Assembly (NCBI RefSeq): GCF_023638055.1
Contig: NZ_JAKRVY010000003.1
Coordinates: 300,143-334,881, forward strand
Origin: Natranaeroarchaeum aerophilus
Lineage (GTDB): Archaea; Halobacteriota; Halobacteria; Halobacteriales; Natronoarchaeaceae
Reading direction: 5' to 3'
Length of the DNA stretch: 34,739 nucleotides
The position numbers were made by a program, and so were the translations under genes. The notes below the pieces were generated by a model. That model was given only the letters and a program-made list of their open reading frames with translations. It made no database searches and had not been told where the DNA came from. Of this stretch, positions 23,366 through 31,002 are shown in pieces (the stretch's first letter is position 1; the number at the start of each line of letters is the position of its first letter).

Positions 23366-24589
23366 CTACTCGAACGATCGGACAGCAGCTTGACGCGCCA
23401 CCAGATACGCTGTGACCGTCACGCCGAGTAGCCCAACGATCAATCCGAACCCTGGGACTTCATCAGCGTCGACAACCCCATCGTCCTCGTCGCCCGTATC
23501 GATGTCAAGCTCGATCTCACGCTCCGTGGCCTGGTCGAGGTCGAGTGATGTAGGTAGAGGGCCGTGTTCTATCCCCGACCGTACGTCCTCTGCAGTACTC
23601 GCATCAGGCGAGGTGATAACGAACACCGGATTATTGACCCACGTCCCATCGTTGATCTGTTCAGCAAGCCCCCCTGTCATACTCAGCCCAGAAATTTCTT
23701 CGTCATCAATCGTGATTAGCTGACAGTAGCCGTAGGGCGGTTCTCCGGCTTCGCTCCAGGCACAGTTGTTGACTCCTTCTGTTGTAATGCCGCTCTCTTG
23801 TAACTGATCCACATATTCGGGGGCAGAGCTATCGGTGATGACGAGCGGCACCCGATACTGATTCGATTGTTCGGGTTGTTCGACACTGCCGATAGAGGCG
23901 ACGTCCTCCCTGGTCAGCAAGACGTCTTCTTCGTAGCCAGCCTCGGTATCGCTCGGATGGTGAATCACGATTGCCACGTCGTTACGATCCGTGATCAGGC
24001 TCCGAAGCCGCTCGCGGTCCCGGGCAGGTGCTTCGACAACGATTTCAGTGGTACCATCAGCGTCGGTAGTATGAGAAACAGTCGCATTGTCGTACCCGGC
24101 ATCGGCAAGTCTGGAATCGACGATCTCGACGAACAGATCTCCTGTCTCGTCAGTGACACCGGACCGGATCTCCGTCTCATCACCGTTGAGCCCGACTTCG
24201 TCGAGTGCTGATTCGAATTGTTCCTCCGAGATGTCGTCACTACGCACTTCCAGTGTAGCCTCGCTTCGATCGTAGACAACCTGTCGATCATCGACCCCGA
24301 GGTGGTCGGCAACCATATCGACGACATCGGACGGCGGTTCCTCTGACTCTTCGACGTTCTCAGCGGTGATCCCCACGAGGGGGCCGCGGATCTCGACGCC
24401 ATCGATCATCTCGGCGTCCGTGTCTGCCGCCGTGTTAGTAGCGATTGACTCCTCGCCAACTGCGGTACCCGCCACCCCAACCGCAGAGACCACTACCAGA
24501 ACTGACCCCAGCATAGCTAGCACAACGAACAGCCACAGCCATCGACGGAACGACAGGAAACCCCCACGGTTCGTTGGTTGATTCGACAT
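23366..24589 (-). CDS. SecD-like periplasmic-head protein with PGF-CTERM anchor, lacking the SecD channel
   Basis: A 407-residue secreted protein. An N-terminal hydrophobic segment (about 18-40, LWLFVVLAMLGSVLVVVSAV) is followed by a domain that follows archaeal SecD P1: DGVEIRGPLVGITAENVEES, LEVRSDDISEEQFESALDEV, TREDVASIGSVEQP, GLAEQINDGTWVNNPVFVIT and IEHGPLPTSLDLD. In SecD the Gly-Ala-Leu-Pro element leads into six membrane helices. Here the protein instead runs through an acidic stretch to DEVPGFGLIVGLLGVTVTAY (Pro379 on) with a short basic tail, which matches PGF-CTERM archaeosortase signals. A Cys pair in NNCAWSEAGEPPYGYC may form a disulfide. So this looks like a surface-anchored SecD head without translocation helices. 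Start at the ATG at 24589, with a TAAAATTTTA promoter upstream. It is monocistronic. Confidence 0.85.
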   Translation of the reverse strand: MSNQPTNRGGFLSFRRWLWLFVVLAMLGSVLVVVSAVGVAGTAVGEESIATNTAADTDAEMIDGVEIRGPLVGITAENVEESEEPPSDVVDMVADHLGVDDRQVVYDRSEATLEVRSDDISEEQFESALDEVGLNGDETEIRSGVTDETGDLFVEIVDSRLADAGYDNATVSHTTDADGTTEIVVEAPARDRERLRSLITDRNDVAIVIHHPSDTEAGYEEDVLLTREDVASIGSVEQPEQSNQYRVPLVITDSSAPEYVDQLQESGITTEGVNNCAWSEAGEPPYGYCQLITIDDEEISGLSMTGGLAEQINDGTWVNNPVFVITSPDASTAEDVRSGIEHGPLPTSLDLDQATEREIELDIDTGDEDDGVVDADEVPGFGLIVGLLGVTVTAYLVARQAAVRSFE

Positions 24590-24615
24590 GAATGAACCAA
24601 AGAATAACATTACAA

Positions 24616-24625
24616 TAAAATTTTA
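24616..24625 (-). promoter_or_regulatory. Palindromic TATA element for the SecD-like gene
   Basis: taaaatttta is a perfect ten-base palindrome centred about 31 bases upstream of the ATG at 24589, the right distance for a leaderless promoter. The plus strand continues as ttttacac, the same octamer as one half-site of the operator at 773-780. With such AT-rich motifs this may be chance. Confidence 0.5.
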
Positions 24626-24739
24626 CACGGCTATCCGGTACTCGAATCGCCACCTACAATTCAACGACTTCTCGAAACGTGGTCGTGTGATGACCCTGTC
24701 GCAGAAAGGTTTTTGACGTGCCATAGAGTACCACACAGC

Positions 24740-24970
24740 ATGGTTCACGCGTTCGTCATGGTGAAGACGGCAGCCGGGAAGTCGGAGAGTTTGCTCGCCG
24801 AGGTCCGCGACGAACCACATGTCGTGGAGGCCCACATCGTGGCGGGCGAGTACGATATCATCGCGGAAGTCGAAGTCGACGAAGTGTATCAGGTACTGGA
24901 CGCTTCGTCGAGCGGTATCCAGGCGCTTTCGGGCGTTAACGACACGAAAACGTACATCTCGCTTGACTAG
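24740..24970 (+). CDS. Stand-alone Lrp/AsnC ligand-binding (RAM) domain protein, second copy
   Basis: A 76-residue RAM-only protein, paralogous to the one at 22331: MVHAFVMVKTAAGKSESLLA, PHVVEAHIVAGEYDIIAEVE, LSGVNDTKTYISLD. The conserved HIVAGEYDII strand-turn forms the effector pocket in Lrp proteins. There is no HTH. It is the only plus-strand gene in its immediate neighbourhood and appears monocistronic, with a TATA-like gtttttgac about 28 bases upstream, so a leaderless transcript is likely. The stop overlaps that of the DUF5518-like gene (CTAG). Confidence 0.9.
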   Translation: MVHAFVMVKTAAGKSESLLAEVRDEPHVVEAHIVAGEYDIIAEVEVDEVYQVLDASSSGIQALSGVNDTKTYISLD

Positions 24971-25341
24971 TTCTCCGAGAGGACGCCACCGATCGCACCG
25001 GCGAGGGCGCACTCGATCGCGACGATCATCGAGAAGAACACGATCGCGACAGCGAGGACGAACCCGCCGGTTGCACCGATCGCACTACCGACCGGCCCAC
25101 CGGCAGTCCCGACGATCGTCAGGCCGATCCACAACAGCACTCCCGCAACGATTCCGCCGAGACTACCTGCGAGGAGGCCGTGCCACGCGCCGCCAGTCAG
25201 TCCGCCACCTGCGAGATAGCCCGCGACGAGCCCGCCGATCAGTCCTGCCGTAAGCTGGCCAAGTCCCGGGACGGCGACGCCGAAGATACTCAGCACCGTC
25301 AGGACGAGAAAGCCGATCACGACCGCACGCCAGTTTGTCAT
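24967..25341 (-). CDS. Small Gly-rich membrane protein (DUF5518-like)
   Basis: A 124-residue protein that is nearly all hydrophobic, with about four helices: AVVIGFLVLTVLSIFGVAVP, LTAGLIGGLVAGYLAGGG, LLAGSLGGIVAGVLLWIGLT and a last pair around FVLAVAIVFFSMIVAIECAL. The Gly-rich paired helices resemble haloarchaeal DUF5518 proteins. Function unknown. A TATA-like cttatacgg (minus strand) lies about 25 bases before the ATG at 25341, fitting a leaderless mRNA. Convergent and interlocked with the second RAM gene. Confidence 0.82.
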   Translation of the reverse strand: MTNWRAVVIGFLVLTVLSIFGVAVPGLGQLTAGLIGGLVAGYLAGGGLTGGAWHGLLAGSLGGIVAGVLLWIGLTIVGTAGGPVGSAIGATGGFVLAVAIVFFSMIVAIECALAGAIGGVLSEN

Positions 25342-25402
25342 AGACCCGCTAGACCGGCGAGCCGTATAAGCGCATCAACACACGCGCGGCCCGAAGAACG
25401 GC

Positions 25403-25410
25403 CTTTTATA
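25403..25410 (+). promoter_or_regulatory. TATA element for the NOG1 gene
   Basis: cttttata is centred about 27 bases before the ATG at 25433, the spacing expected for a leaderless archaeal transcript. No Shine-Dalgarno sequence fits better. Confidence 0.55.
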
Positions 25411-25432
25411 GCCAGCTACCATATCCGGAGCT

Positions 25433-26473
25433 ATGATTTTCGAGGATCTTCCGACGACGCCACGGTCGGAGGAGCTCATCGACAAGGCGTTCTCTCGCGC
25501 GTCGCGGTCCGGCCGAGCGAAGCAGGGCCGAGAGGCCCAGGAGTCAATGGTACAGACCGCATCGAACATCCTCTCGGACAACCTGGAGAACGTCGTGACG
25601 GCGTGGCCCGATTTCGACGAGATCGATCCCTTCTACCGCGAACTCGCCGAAGCGATCGTCGAGACCCACGAGTACGACACGGAGGCCGACGGCGTCGACG
25701 CGCTCAGACAGAGCCTCTCGGAGGTGACCTGGGCGAGCCGACAGACCAAACAGATCGGCGACGAGGCGATGGGGAAGATGCGAAAGGCCAGCGACGATCT
25801 GGCCCGGAAACACCGCAAGCAGGCGTTCGCACGGATGGCCGACGTCGTCGAGCAGGTCGCGCCAAACCTGCTCCTGATCGGTGCCGCGCGGGACGCCCTC
25901 AAGACGCTGCCCGAGATCAACCCGGACGAACCGGCGATCGTCGTCGCGGGCTATCCGAACGTCGGAAAGTCCTCCTTTGTCAACACGGTCACCAGAGCGC
26001 GCCACGAGACTGCGGAATATCCCTTCACGACCAGAGGGATCGGCGTCGGTCACTTCCACGGGTCCGACGTGCCGAGCGAGCTTCGCGAGGACGAGCGTTC
26101 GGCCGCGGACGACCACGTGCGGTATCAGATCGTCGATACGCCGGGGCTGCTCGACCGCCCACCTGAGGAGCGAAACGACATCGAGTCACAGGCGGTCAGC
26201 GCACTCGAACATCTCGCCGACTGTGTGCTCGTCGTCGTCGACGCCAGCATGGACTGTGGCTACCCGATCGACGTCCAGCTCGAACTTCGCGACGCCTTGC
26301 AAGCGCAGTTCGAGGACGTCCCCGTGCTGACGATCTGCAACAAGATCGATCGGTCCCGCGATGTCGAGGCCGATCACTACATGAGCGTGACGGAAGACGA
26401 GAACGTTGAGGGTGTGCTGGCGGCGGCGGTCGACGCGATCGACTACGAGCCCGAGCTCCCCTTCGAGCAGTAG
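25433..26473 (+). CDS. NOG1-family GTPase
   Basis: A 346-residue Obg-class GTPase. The N-terminal helical domain (about 1-155) includes QTKQIGDEAMGKMRKASDDL. The G domain follows: VVAGYPNVGKSSFVNTVTRA (G1), TTRGIGVG (G2), IVDTPGLLDRPPEERNDIES (G3) and ICNKIDRS (G4). Family knowledge: eukaryotic NOG1 acts in 60S assembly; archaeal members are presumed ribosome-biogenesis factors. This length without a long C-terminal extension is usual for archaea. The possible gene remnant and EngB follow on the same strand. Confidence 0.94.
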   Translation: MIFEDLPTTPRSEELIDKAFSRASRSGRAKQGREAQESMVQTASNILSDNLENVVTAWPDFDEIDPFYRELAEAIVETHEYDTEADGVDALRQSLSEVTWASRQTKQIGDEAMGKMRKASDDLARKHRKQAFARMADVVEQVAPNLLLIGAARDALKTLPEINPDEPAIVVAGYPNVGKSSFVNTVTRARHETAEYPFTTRGIGVGHFHGSDVPSELREDERSAADDHVRYQIVDTPGLLDRPPEERNDIESQAVSALEHLADCVLVVVDASMDCGYPIDVQLELRDALQAQFEDVPVLTICNKIDRSRDVEADHYMSVTEDENVEGVLAAAVDAIDYEPELPFEQ

Positions 26474-26481
26474 GCAGGCCC

Positions 26482-26671
26482 TTGCCGTTTCAATGGCGAA
26501 CAGGCACCGCGGCAGTCACGACGCGGGTCGGTGCGCACCCGCTTGCCGCGCCGTGGTCGCTCGTCAGGTCATGCCGGGGCTGGCCGCGGGATCGGTTTTG
26601 AACCTGTGGACAGGCCGCCCGTCGAGTTCTCCGCCGAGTTGTTCCACGGGACACCATGGCACGTGACGTGA
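26482..26671 (+). pseudogene. Possible broken ORF between NOG1 and EngB
   Basis: This part of the 229-base gap has protein-like frames that do not join. Frame one (from a TTG at 26482) reads TGTAAVTTRVGAHPLAAPWS then LVRS. Another frame from about 26585 reads GIGFEPVDRPPVEFSAELFH then GTPWHVT and a TGA at 26669-26671. Removing one G from the GGGG run at 26576-26579 would join them into about 62 residues. I do not recognise the family, the start codon is weak, and chance open frames are common at this GC content. A perfect 6-bp hairpin (gcgggt 26523-26528 with acccgc 26537-26542) lies within it. The remainder before EngB holds nothing else I can support. Confidence 0.28.
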
Positions 26672-26702
26672 GCCTTTTGGCCGCCGCGCGTCAACGAGGC
26701 GT

Positions 26703-27320
26703 ATGTTCGATGACCGACCGAACCGCGCCGACGAGGTCGTCCTCGCCGGGCGGTCGAACGTGGGCAAGTCGACGCTGATGCGCGAGTTGACGGGCCACAG
26801 TTTCGAGACGGGCGGCAAGCCCGGCGTGACGCGCTCGCCGAACAGCTACGACTGGGCGAGCGACGACTTCATGATAACTGATCTGCCCGGCTTTGGCTTC
26901 ATGTCCGGCGTTCCCGAGGAGGTGCGCGAGGAGATCAAGACCGAGGTCGTCCAGTATATCGAGCGCCACGCCGACGACATTCTGGTGGCGATCCTCGTCG
27001 TCGACGGGAAAAGCGTCATCGACATCATCGATCGCCACTCCGGCGAGGGCGAGATTCCCCACGACGTCGAGATGTTTCACTTCCTTCAGGAGCTCGATAT
27101 TCCGACCGTCGTCGCGGTGAACAAGATGGACAAAGTCGACGACCGGGACGAGCGACTGAACGATCTCTGTGACCGGCTGGGGATCTACCCGCCGTGGAAG
27201 CAGTGGCAGGAGACGATCGCGCCGATCACCGCAAAGAAGGGGTCGATCGAGCCATTGAACGACGCGGTTCGCCACCACCTCGAAGCCCAGAAGCGTGACG
27301 ACCTGAAGAAGTTCTTCTGA
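26703..27320 (+). CDS. engB: EngB-type (YihA) GTP-binding protein
   Basis: A 205-residue TRAFAC GTPase: [20 protein letters not shown] (G1), [13 protein letters not shown] (G2), [15 protein letters not shown] (G3), [15 protein letters not shown] (G4) and [12 protein letters not shown] (G5). The length and motif spacing are normal for archaeal EngB, which is linked to large-subunit assembly in bacteria. The ATG at 26703 gives [20 protein letters not shown]. It converges on the lipoprotein gene with only five bases between stops. Confidence 0.95.
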   Translation: MFDDRPNRADEVVLAGRSNVGKSTLMRELTGHSFETGGKPGVTRSPNSYDWASDDFMITDLPGFGFMSGVPEEVREEIKTEVVQYIERHADDILVAILVVDGKSVIDIIDRHSGEGEIPHDVEMFHFLQELDIPTVVAVNKMDKVDDRDERLNDLCDRLGIYPPWKQWQETIAPITAKKGSIEPLNDAVRHHLEAQKRDDLKKFF

Positions 27321-27325
27321 GTTGC

Positions 27326-28123
27326 TCACTCGATCTCGATCGACCAGTTACCGTCGGCCTCGATATTAATCCAGAATGCACCTTCATCCGGACGAAAGAT
27401 GTTCGTTCCTTCATACTCGCCGATCTCGTTTATTAGCAGGCTTTGATTACCGCCCGCGTCGTGGGTCCAGGCGATGAAGTTACGCTCCCCATCGTGTGTC
27501 GCGTTGACCTCACTGACACCCTCCGCCCGGAACGGCCCTCGCCACGCCCAACCGCTGCCGGATGTCTCAAAGGGAGCCTCCTCGACGTCCTCGGTTAGTA
27601 TTTCGGGCTGGTCAATATCTATCGTCCAGTCGCCGTCGGCATTGATATCGACCCGATACAGCCCTCCATCGACCGCCATCATCGACGAACCATCCGTACC
27701 CCGAAACACGTTCAGCAGCTGGATATCCTCCCACGGCTCTCCCTCGATGTTGACCATTCTCGCTCGGAAGTTTCGCTCTCCATCGTGTGTGAACTCGACT
27801 GTCAGAACCCCCTGTCTGAGTTCGATCTCAGGAGTGACTTCCGGGCCGGATCCGTCGAACGAGTGAGAGTCCCCGCCCTCGACGAGAACACCATTCGCCT
27901 CTTCGTCTGTGTCGTCCTCGCCGTCCGCTGGTTCGCCCGGGTCTTCGGGCTCTTCATGCTCCTCATCAGGCTCTTCGCCCGGTTCCTCGTCGTCTCCGAT
28001 ACAGCCCGCCAACGCGGATAGCCCCCCAAGAACACATAGATGGAGCCAGCGCCGACGACTCGAACGCTGTTGTTTTATCCACTGTCCCCCACCTCCGTTT
28101 GGTGCGCCAGTTTGTTCGTGCAT
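27326..28123 (-). CDS. Tat-exported lipoprotein with a two-copy beta domain
   Basis: A 265-residue secreted lipoprotein. The signal has a twin-arginine motif (SSRRRWLHL, Arg23-Arg25) and lipobox LSALAGC with Cys41 as the lipidated residue. A Glu/Asp/Pro-rich linker (about 44-76) follows. Two related domains come next: about 100-172 with FTHDGERNFRARMVNIEGEP and YRVDINADGDWTIDID, and about 202-265 with ATHDGERNFIAWTHDAGGNQ and FWINIEADGNWSIEIE. The paired HDGERNF and DGxWxIxI motifs mark a duplication. The ATG at 28123 is chosen because GGAG precedes it by seven bases; an ATG seven codons earlier is possible. It probably acts at the outer membrane face, function unknown. Base composition seems less GC-rich than in neighbouring genes. 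Confidence 0.88.
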   Translation of the reverse strand: MHEQTGAPNGGGGQWIKQQRSSRRRWLHLCVLGGLSALAGCIGDDEEPGEEPDEEHEEPEDPGEPADGEDDTDEEANGVLVEGGDSHSFDGSGPEVTPEIELRQGVLTVEFTHDGERNFRARMVNIEGEPWEDIQLLNVFRGTDGSSMMAVDGGLYRVDINADGDWTIDIDQPEILTEDVEEAPFETSGSGWAWRGPFRAEGVSEVNATHDGERNFIAWTHDAGGNQSLLINEIGEYEGTNIFRPDEGAFWINIEADGNWSIEIE

Positions 28124-28365
28124 TGTCGGACTCCAGTGGTGCATTCGGCTAGCAAATATCGTCGACTTGTACGCAGCCTAATTCGCTGAACCGAGTACAG
28201 TAGCGACGTATCCACGTTTTTGATGACGACAACAGATGGTATAACGGTAGTTGCCACTACGGCATATTTATGCATCAGTAGTATGAAATTATGGAACCCA
28301 CAATTTCCTGGCATGCCGCGCAGTCGTCTTGCCACGCCTGTAGAGCGCTGGCGGCGAGTGACCGT
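28124..28365. other. Intergenic region between lipoprotein and ribB
   Basis: 242 AT-richer bases. For the minus-strand lipoprotein gene a TATA-like gatatttgc sits at about 28156-28164. A plus-strand TATA-like catatttatg lies at about 28262-28271, but the only ORF after it (from 28281, 44 codons) is Arg/Ser/Pro-rich and overlaps the ribB 3' end antisense, so I do not call it. No RNA gene or repeat was recognised. Confidence 0.4.
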
Positions 28366-29073
28366 TCACCCCAACCGCTCGACGAGTCCCTCACCGTCGA
28401 CGAAGGGGATTCCCTGAGTAGCGGCGTACTCGCGGGCCGCCGCGGTCGAAAGCGCCCGGCCAGTGTCGTCGTCGAGCATTTCACAGACGACTGCAGCGGG
28501 CGGCTGGTCGGCGGCCTGAGCTAGCGCGATCCCGAGTTCGGTGTGGCCCTGTCGCTCGTCGAGAAGTCCGTCGGCGGCCCGAAGCAGGTGAACGTGGCCA
28601 GGGGCGCGGAACTCGCTTGCGAAGTCCTCGGCGTCGAGCGGAGATCCGTTCTCGACTGCCGCCGCGAACTCGGCGACTTCGGTGATCGTCAGCGAACGGT
28701 CCTCGTCGGTGATGCCGGTGAACGTATCACGGTGGTTCACCGTCAGCGAAAACGACGAGCGGTCGCCGTAGGCGAGGTGGTCGGTCTCACTGGCTGGGTG
28801 GTCGATCGCATCCGAGAGGAACGGCAGCGACGCGGCATCGGCGACAGTCCCGGAGAGACCGACGCAGACCAGCCCACCCGCGTCGTTGCGCAGTTGCTCG
28901 ACCGCATCCACATCGACCGCGCCTGCGGGATAGATAATGTCGGTCTCGCCCTCGCGATCGTCGAAGTCGTGGACGCAGACGGGCTGGCCCTCGCGGAACG
29001 CCGCAATCGCTTCCTCGACCGGATCGACAGGCGGCGCATCGGCGACCTCCGCGTTGCTGGTGGTATCGACCAT
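28366..29073 (-). CDS. ribB: 3,4-dihydroxy-2-butanone 4-phosphate synthase
   Basis: A 235-residue RibB. Active-site blocks are visible: VHDFDDREGETDIIYPAGAV (acidic metal/substrate loop), GGLVCVGLSGTVADAASLPF, SFSLTVNHRDTFTGITDEDR, EFRAPGHVHLLRAADGLLDE and RQGHTELGIALAQ, plus VVCEMLDDDTGRALS. It converts ribulose 5-phosphate to the four-carbon precursor of riboflavin's xylene ring. There is no fused GTP cyclohydrolase II domain, as expected in archaea. The ATG at 29073 lies one base after the rbkR stop, so the two form an operon under RbkR. Confidence 0.96.
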   Translation of the reverse strand: MVDTTSNAEVADAPPVDPVEEAIAAFREGQPVCVHDFDDREGETDIIYPAGAVDVDAVEQLRNDAGGLVCVGLSGTVADAASLPFLSDAIDHPASETDHLAYGDRSSFSLTVNHRDTFTGITDEDRSLTITEVAEFAAAVENGSPLDAEDFASEFRAPGHVHLLRAADGLLDERQGHTELGIALAQAADQPPAAVVCEMLDDDTGRALSTAAAREYAATQGIPFVDGEGLVERLG

Positions 29074-29074
29074 G

Positions 29075-29779
29075 TTATCGATCCTCCACGAAGACAGTGA
29101 CCGTATGCTCGTCGTCGAGGTCGAGTTCGTCGCGAAGTCTGTCGGGCGCGATGAGTTCCAGCTGATCTTCGTCGTGGTGGGTGCGCTCGGGCGCGATGAC
29201 GTGGGCACCCTCGTAGCGCTCCCCGTCCGCGGCCTCGATGGTTGCCGGGTAACAGACTGCCGGGCCGTAGGTCCGATCCTCGTCCTCCCAGCCGTCGATA
29301 TGGACCGGTTCGAGCGCTTCCATTGCGGATCGCCGCCGGATGCTGGCGTCGGTGAGTTCGACGTTGAGCGTCCCCTCGAACGGTTCGTAGGCCAGTCGCT
29401 CGCGGAACTGCGCCATGTAGCCCGGCAGGGAGATGTAGTGTTTCCCCTCGCCCATCCCACCGGTGATGGTGCCGACGAGTTCGACCGTCGTCGCCCCCTC
29501 GAAAACACGTCGATAGTCCTCGTACTCGGCCCGCAGCGCCTGCTCTCCGTCGTCGGTGATCGAGAGCCACTGCCCGTCGGTCACCGTCTCACGGGTGAGA
29601 TACCCGGCGTCTTCGAGTCGCTGGAGCCGACGCGACGCCGTCTGTGTCGAGACGTCGAGTTGCTCTGCGAGGTCCGAACAGGAGGCCTTCATCTCCCCCG
29701 CAATCGCGCCGTCGAGCGCAAGCAGTTTCAGGACGGCGAGTTCGTCGTGTCCGACGGTCAGCGTCGGTGCATTTGACAT
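29075..29779 (-). CDS. rbkR: RbkR: winged-HTH regulator fused to CTP-dependent riboflavin kinase
   Basis: A 234-residue bifunctional protein. Residues about 10-95 form an MarR-like winged helix ([40 protein letters not shown]). Residues about 100-232 are the archaeal CTP-dependent riboflavin kinase ([78 protein letters not shown]). It phosphorylates riboflavin to FMN using CTP. Family knowledge: RbkR also represses or regulates riboflavin genes, and here it precedes ribB in one operon. A dyad next to its start (29780-29794) is a candidate autoregulatory site. Confidence 0.96.
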   Translation of the reverse strand: MSNAPTLTVGHDELAVLKLLALDGAIAGEMKASCSDLAEQLDVSTQTASRRLQRLEDAGYLTRETVTDGQWLSITDDGEQALRAEYEDYRRVFEGATTVELVGTITGGMGEGKHYISLPGYMAQFRERLAYEPFEGTLNVELTDASIRRRSAMEALEPVHIDGWEDEDRTYGPAVCYPATIEAADGERYEGAHVIAPERTHHDEDQLELIAPDRLRDELDLDDEHTVTVFVEDR

Positions 29780-29794
29780 ACCAGAACGTTTGGT
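29780..29794. promoter_or_regulatory. Imperfect dyad at the rbkR start
   Basis: accagaacgtttggt has matching arms ACCA and TGGT plus one inner pair around a seven-base centre. It directly abuts the rbkR ATG (29777-29779). A TATA-like ttatgcttatg (minus strand) lies at about 29804-29815, so the dyad covers the likely transcription start. Position suggests autorepression by RbkR; the short arms make this tentative. Confidence 0.35.
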
Positions 29795-29913
29795 CTACCC
29801 GCTCATAAGCATAACGAATATGGAATGCATCACAGAAACTTGAATCAGATTGACCGTGTTATGGATTATTGGCACCGGGCGCAAATAAGCCCAGTGAGCT
29901 ATATGACGGGTCT

Positions 29914-30876
29914 TTATTTGTTATTCCAGAACTCGCTTCCCTTCTGGAGTTTCGGCACCCAGGTGTCGGCGTCTTTCGCCAGCAGCGCGACGCGGGAGTC
30001 GGGCACGTCCTTGATCGCGTCGTGGTCGGGCATGTGCTCGCGGATCGCCTCGGTGAACGCAACGACGTCCTCGTGGTCGGGCATCGAACTCCGGTCCAGT
30101 CGGCCCCGGGAATGGCCCACGTGCATGTACGCTTTCAGCTCGATGTAATCCGGGTTGGCACGGTCGTAAAAGGCAGCGTACCAGTCGGGATCGCGCATGT
30201 TCTCGCCGTCGACGAGCGTCGTCCGGAGGACAGTCCGGGTATCCTCCTTTTCTGCCAGCACATCCATCGTATCGACGAGGCGCTCCCAGGCGTCGTCATC
30301 GACGGGCTTGACGACCTCGTCGAAGGTCCACCGATCCGGCGCATCGACGCTGACGTACAGCTGCGTGGGATCACATCGCTCCAGCATCTCGGGGTTGGTG
30401 CCGTTGCTCACGAGGAAGGTGGTCATATCGCGGGCGTGGAACTCGTCGATCAACTCCGGAAGATAGGGGTAGAGGGAGGGCTCGCCATCCAGCGAAATCG
30501 CGACGTGACGGGGCTCCATCGACTCCTCGAACACCTCGCGGGGTACCTGCTCGTTCCCACCAAAGCCCGAGAGCAGCTTCTTTTGCAGGCGGATCGAGGC
30601 GTCGACAACGGCTTCGGGGTCATCCCATTCCACGTCATCGAGTTCGTACGCATGACCAGCATGATCCCGCCAGCAAAAGACACAGCGCTCGTTGCATTTG
30701 ACGACCGGCGTCATCTGGATACACCGGTGGGACTCGATGCCGTAGAAGGCGTATTTGTAACATTTGCCCTCGCCGCGCAGGGCATTGGCCGTCCACCCAC
30801 AGGTCTGGGCGGCAGTGTGGTTCTCGCTGTGGTATTCGGGGTCGCTGACCTGTTTTGCCCCGTCCGATTCGCTCAT
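29914..30876 (-). CDS. taw1: 4-demethylwyosine synthase (archaeal TYW1), radical SAM
   Basis: A 320-residue radical SAM enzyme. The SAM cluster is VVKCNERCVFCWRDHAGHAY (CxxxCxxC, about 60-75). Upstream Cys residues (TCGW, GKCYKY and SHRCIQM, about 26-53) fit the second iron-sulfur cluster known in TYW1. Other blocks are SLDGEPSLYPYLPELIDEFH and FLVSNGTNPEMLERCDP. It builds the tricyclic base imG-14 from m1G37 of tRNA-Phe, using pyruvate. It lacks the flavodoxin domain of eukaryotic TYW1, as expected in archaea. The ATG at 30876 has a TATA element about 26 bases upstream (30898-30906), so a leaderless, single-gene transcript is likely. Confidence 0.96.
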   Translation of the reverse strand: MSESDGAKQVSDPEYHSENHTAAQTCGWTANALRGEGKCYKYAFYGIESHRCIQMTPVVKCNERCVFCWRDHAGHAYELDDVEWDDPEAVVDASIRLQKKLLSGFGGNEQVPREVFEESMEPRHVAISLDGEPSLYPYLPELIDEFHARDMTTFLVSNGTNPEMLERCDPTQLYVSVDAPDRWTFDEVVKPVDDDAWERLVDTMDVLAEKEDTRTVLRTTLVDGENMRDPDWYAAFYDRANPDYIELKAYMHVGHSRGRLDRSSMPDHEDVVAFTEAIREHMPDHDAIKDVPDSRVALLAKDADTWVPKLQKGSEFWNNK

Positions 30877-30897
30877 TGTAGGGTGGATGGTCGCCAG

Positions 30898-30906
30898 GAT
30901 TAAAAC
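30898..30906 (-). promoter_or_regulatory. TATA element for taw1
   Basis: gttttaatc on the minus strand is centred about 26 bases upstream of the taw1 ATG, indicating a leaderless transcript. Confidence 0.55.
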
Positions 30907-31002
30907 GTCCTTCCTCTCTATCGCCCCTTACGGAAATACGAGGAGAAATCCCCGTCCGTTAGACATACGATAGCCCGGGACCCCGTCCCAGAGAGTGTAG
31001 GA

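Noticed and set aside
25180-26166. 328-codon plus-strand ORF overlapping the NOG1 gene
   Set aside because: Arg/Gly/Ala-rich frame shadow; the other frame contains all NOG1 GTPase motifs.
26474-26702. Possible tRNA, 7S RNA or RNase P RNA in the NOG1-EngB gap
   Set aside because: No cloverleaf, no conserved tRNA B-box (GGTTCRANNCC) and no recognisable SRP or RNase P core; only one short hairpin.
28281-28415. 44-codon plus-strand ORF behind a TATA-like catatttatg
   Set aside because: Arg/Ser/Pro-rich product, partly antisense to the ribB 3' end, no homology recognised and the TATA is too close to the ATG for a leaderless start.
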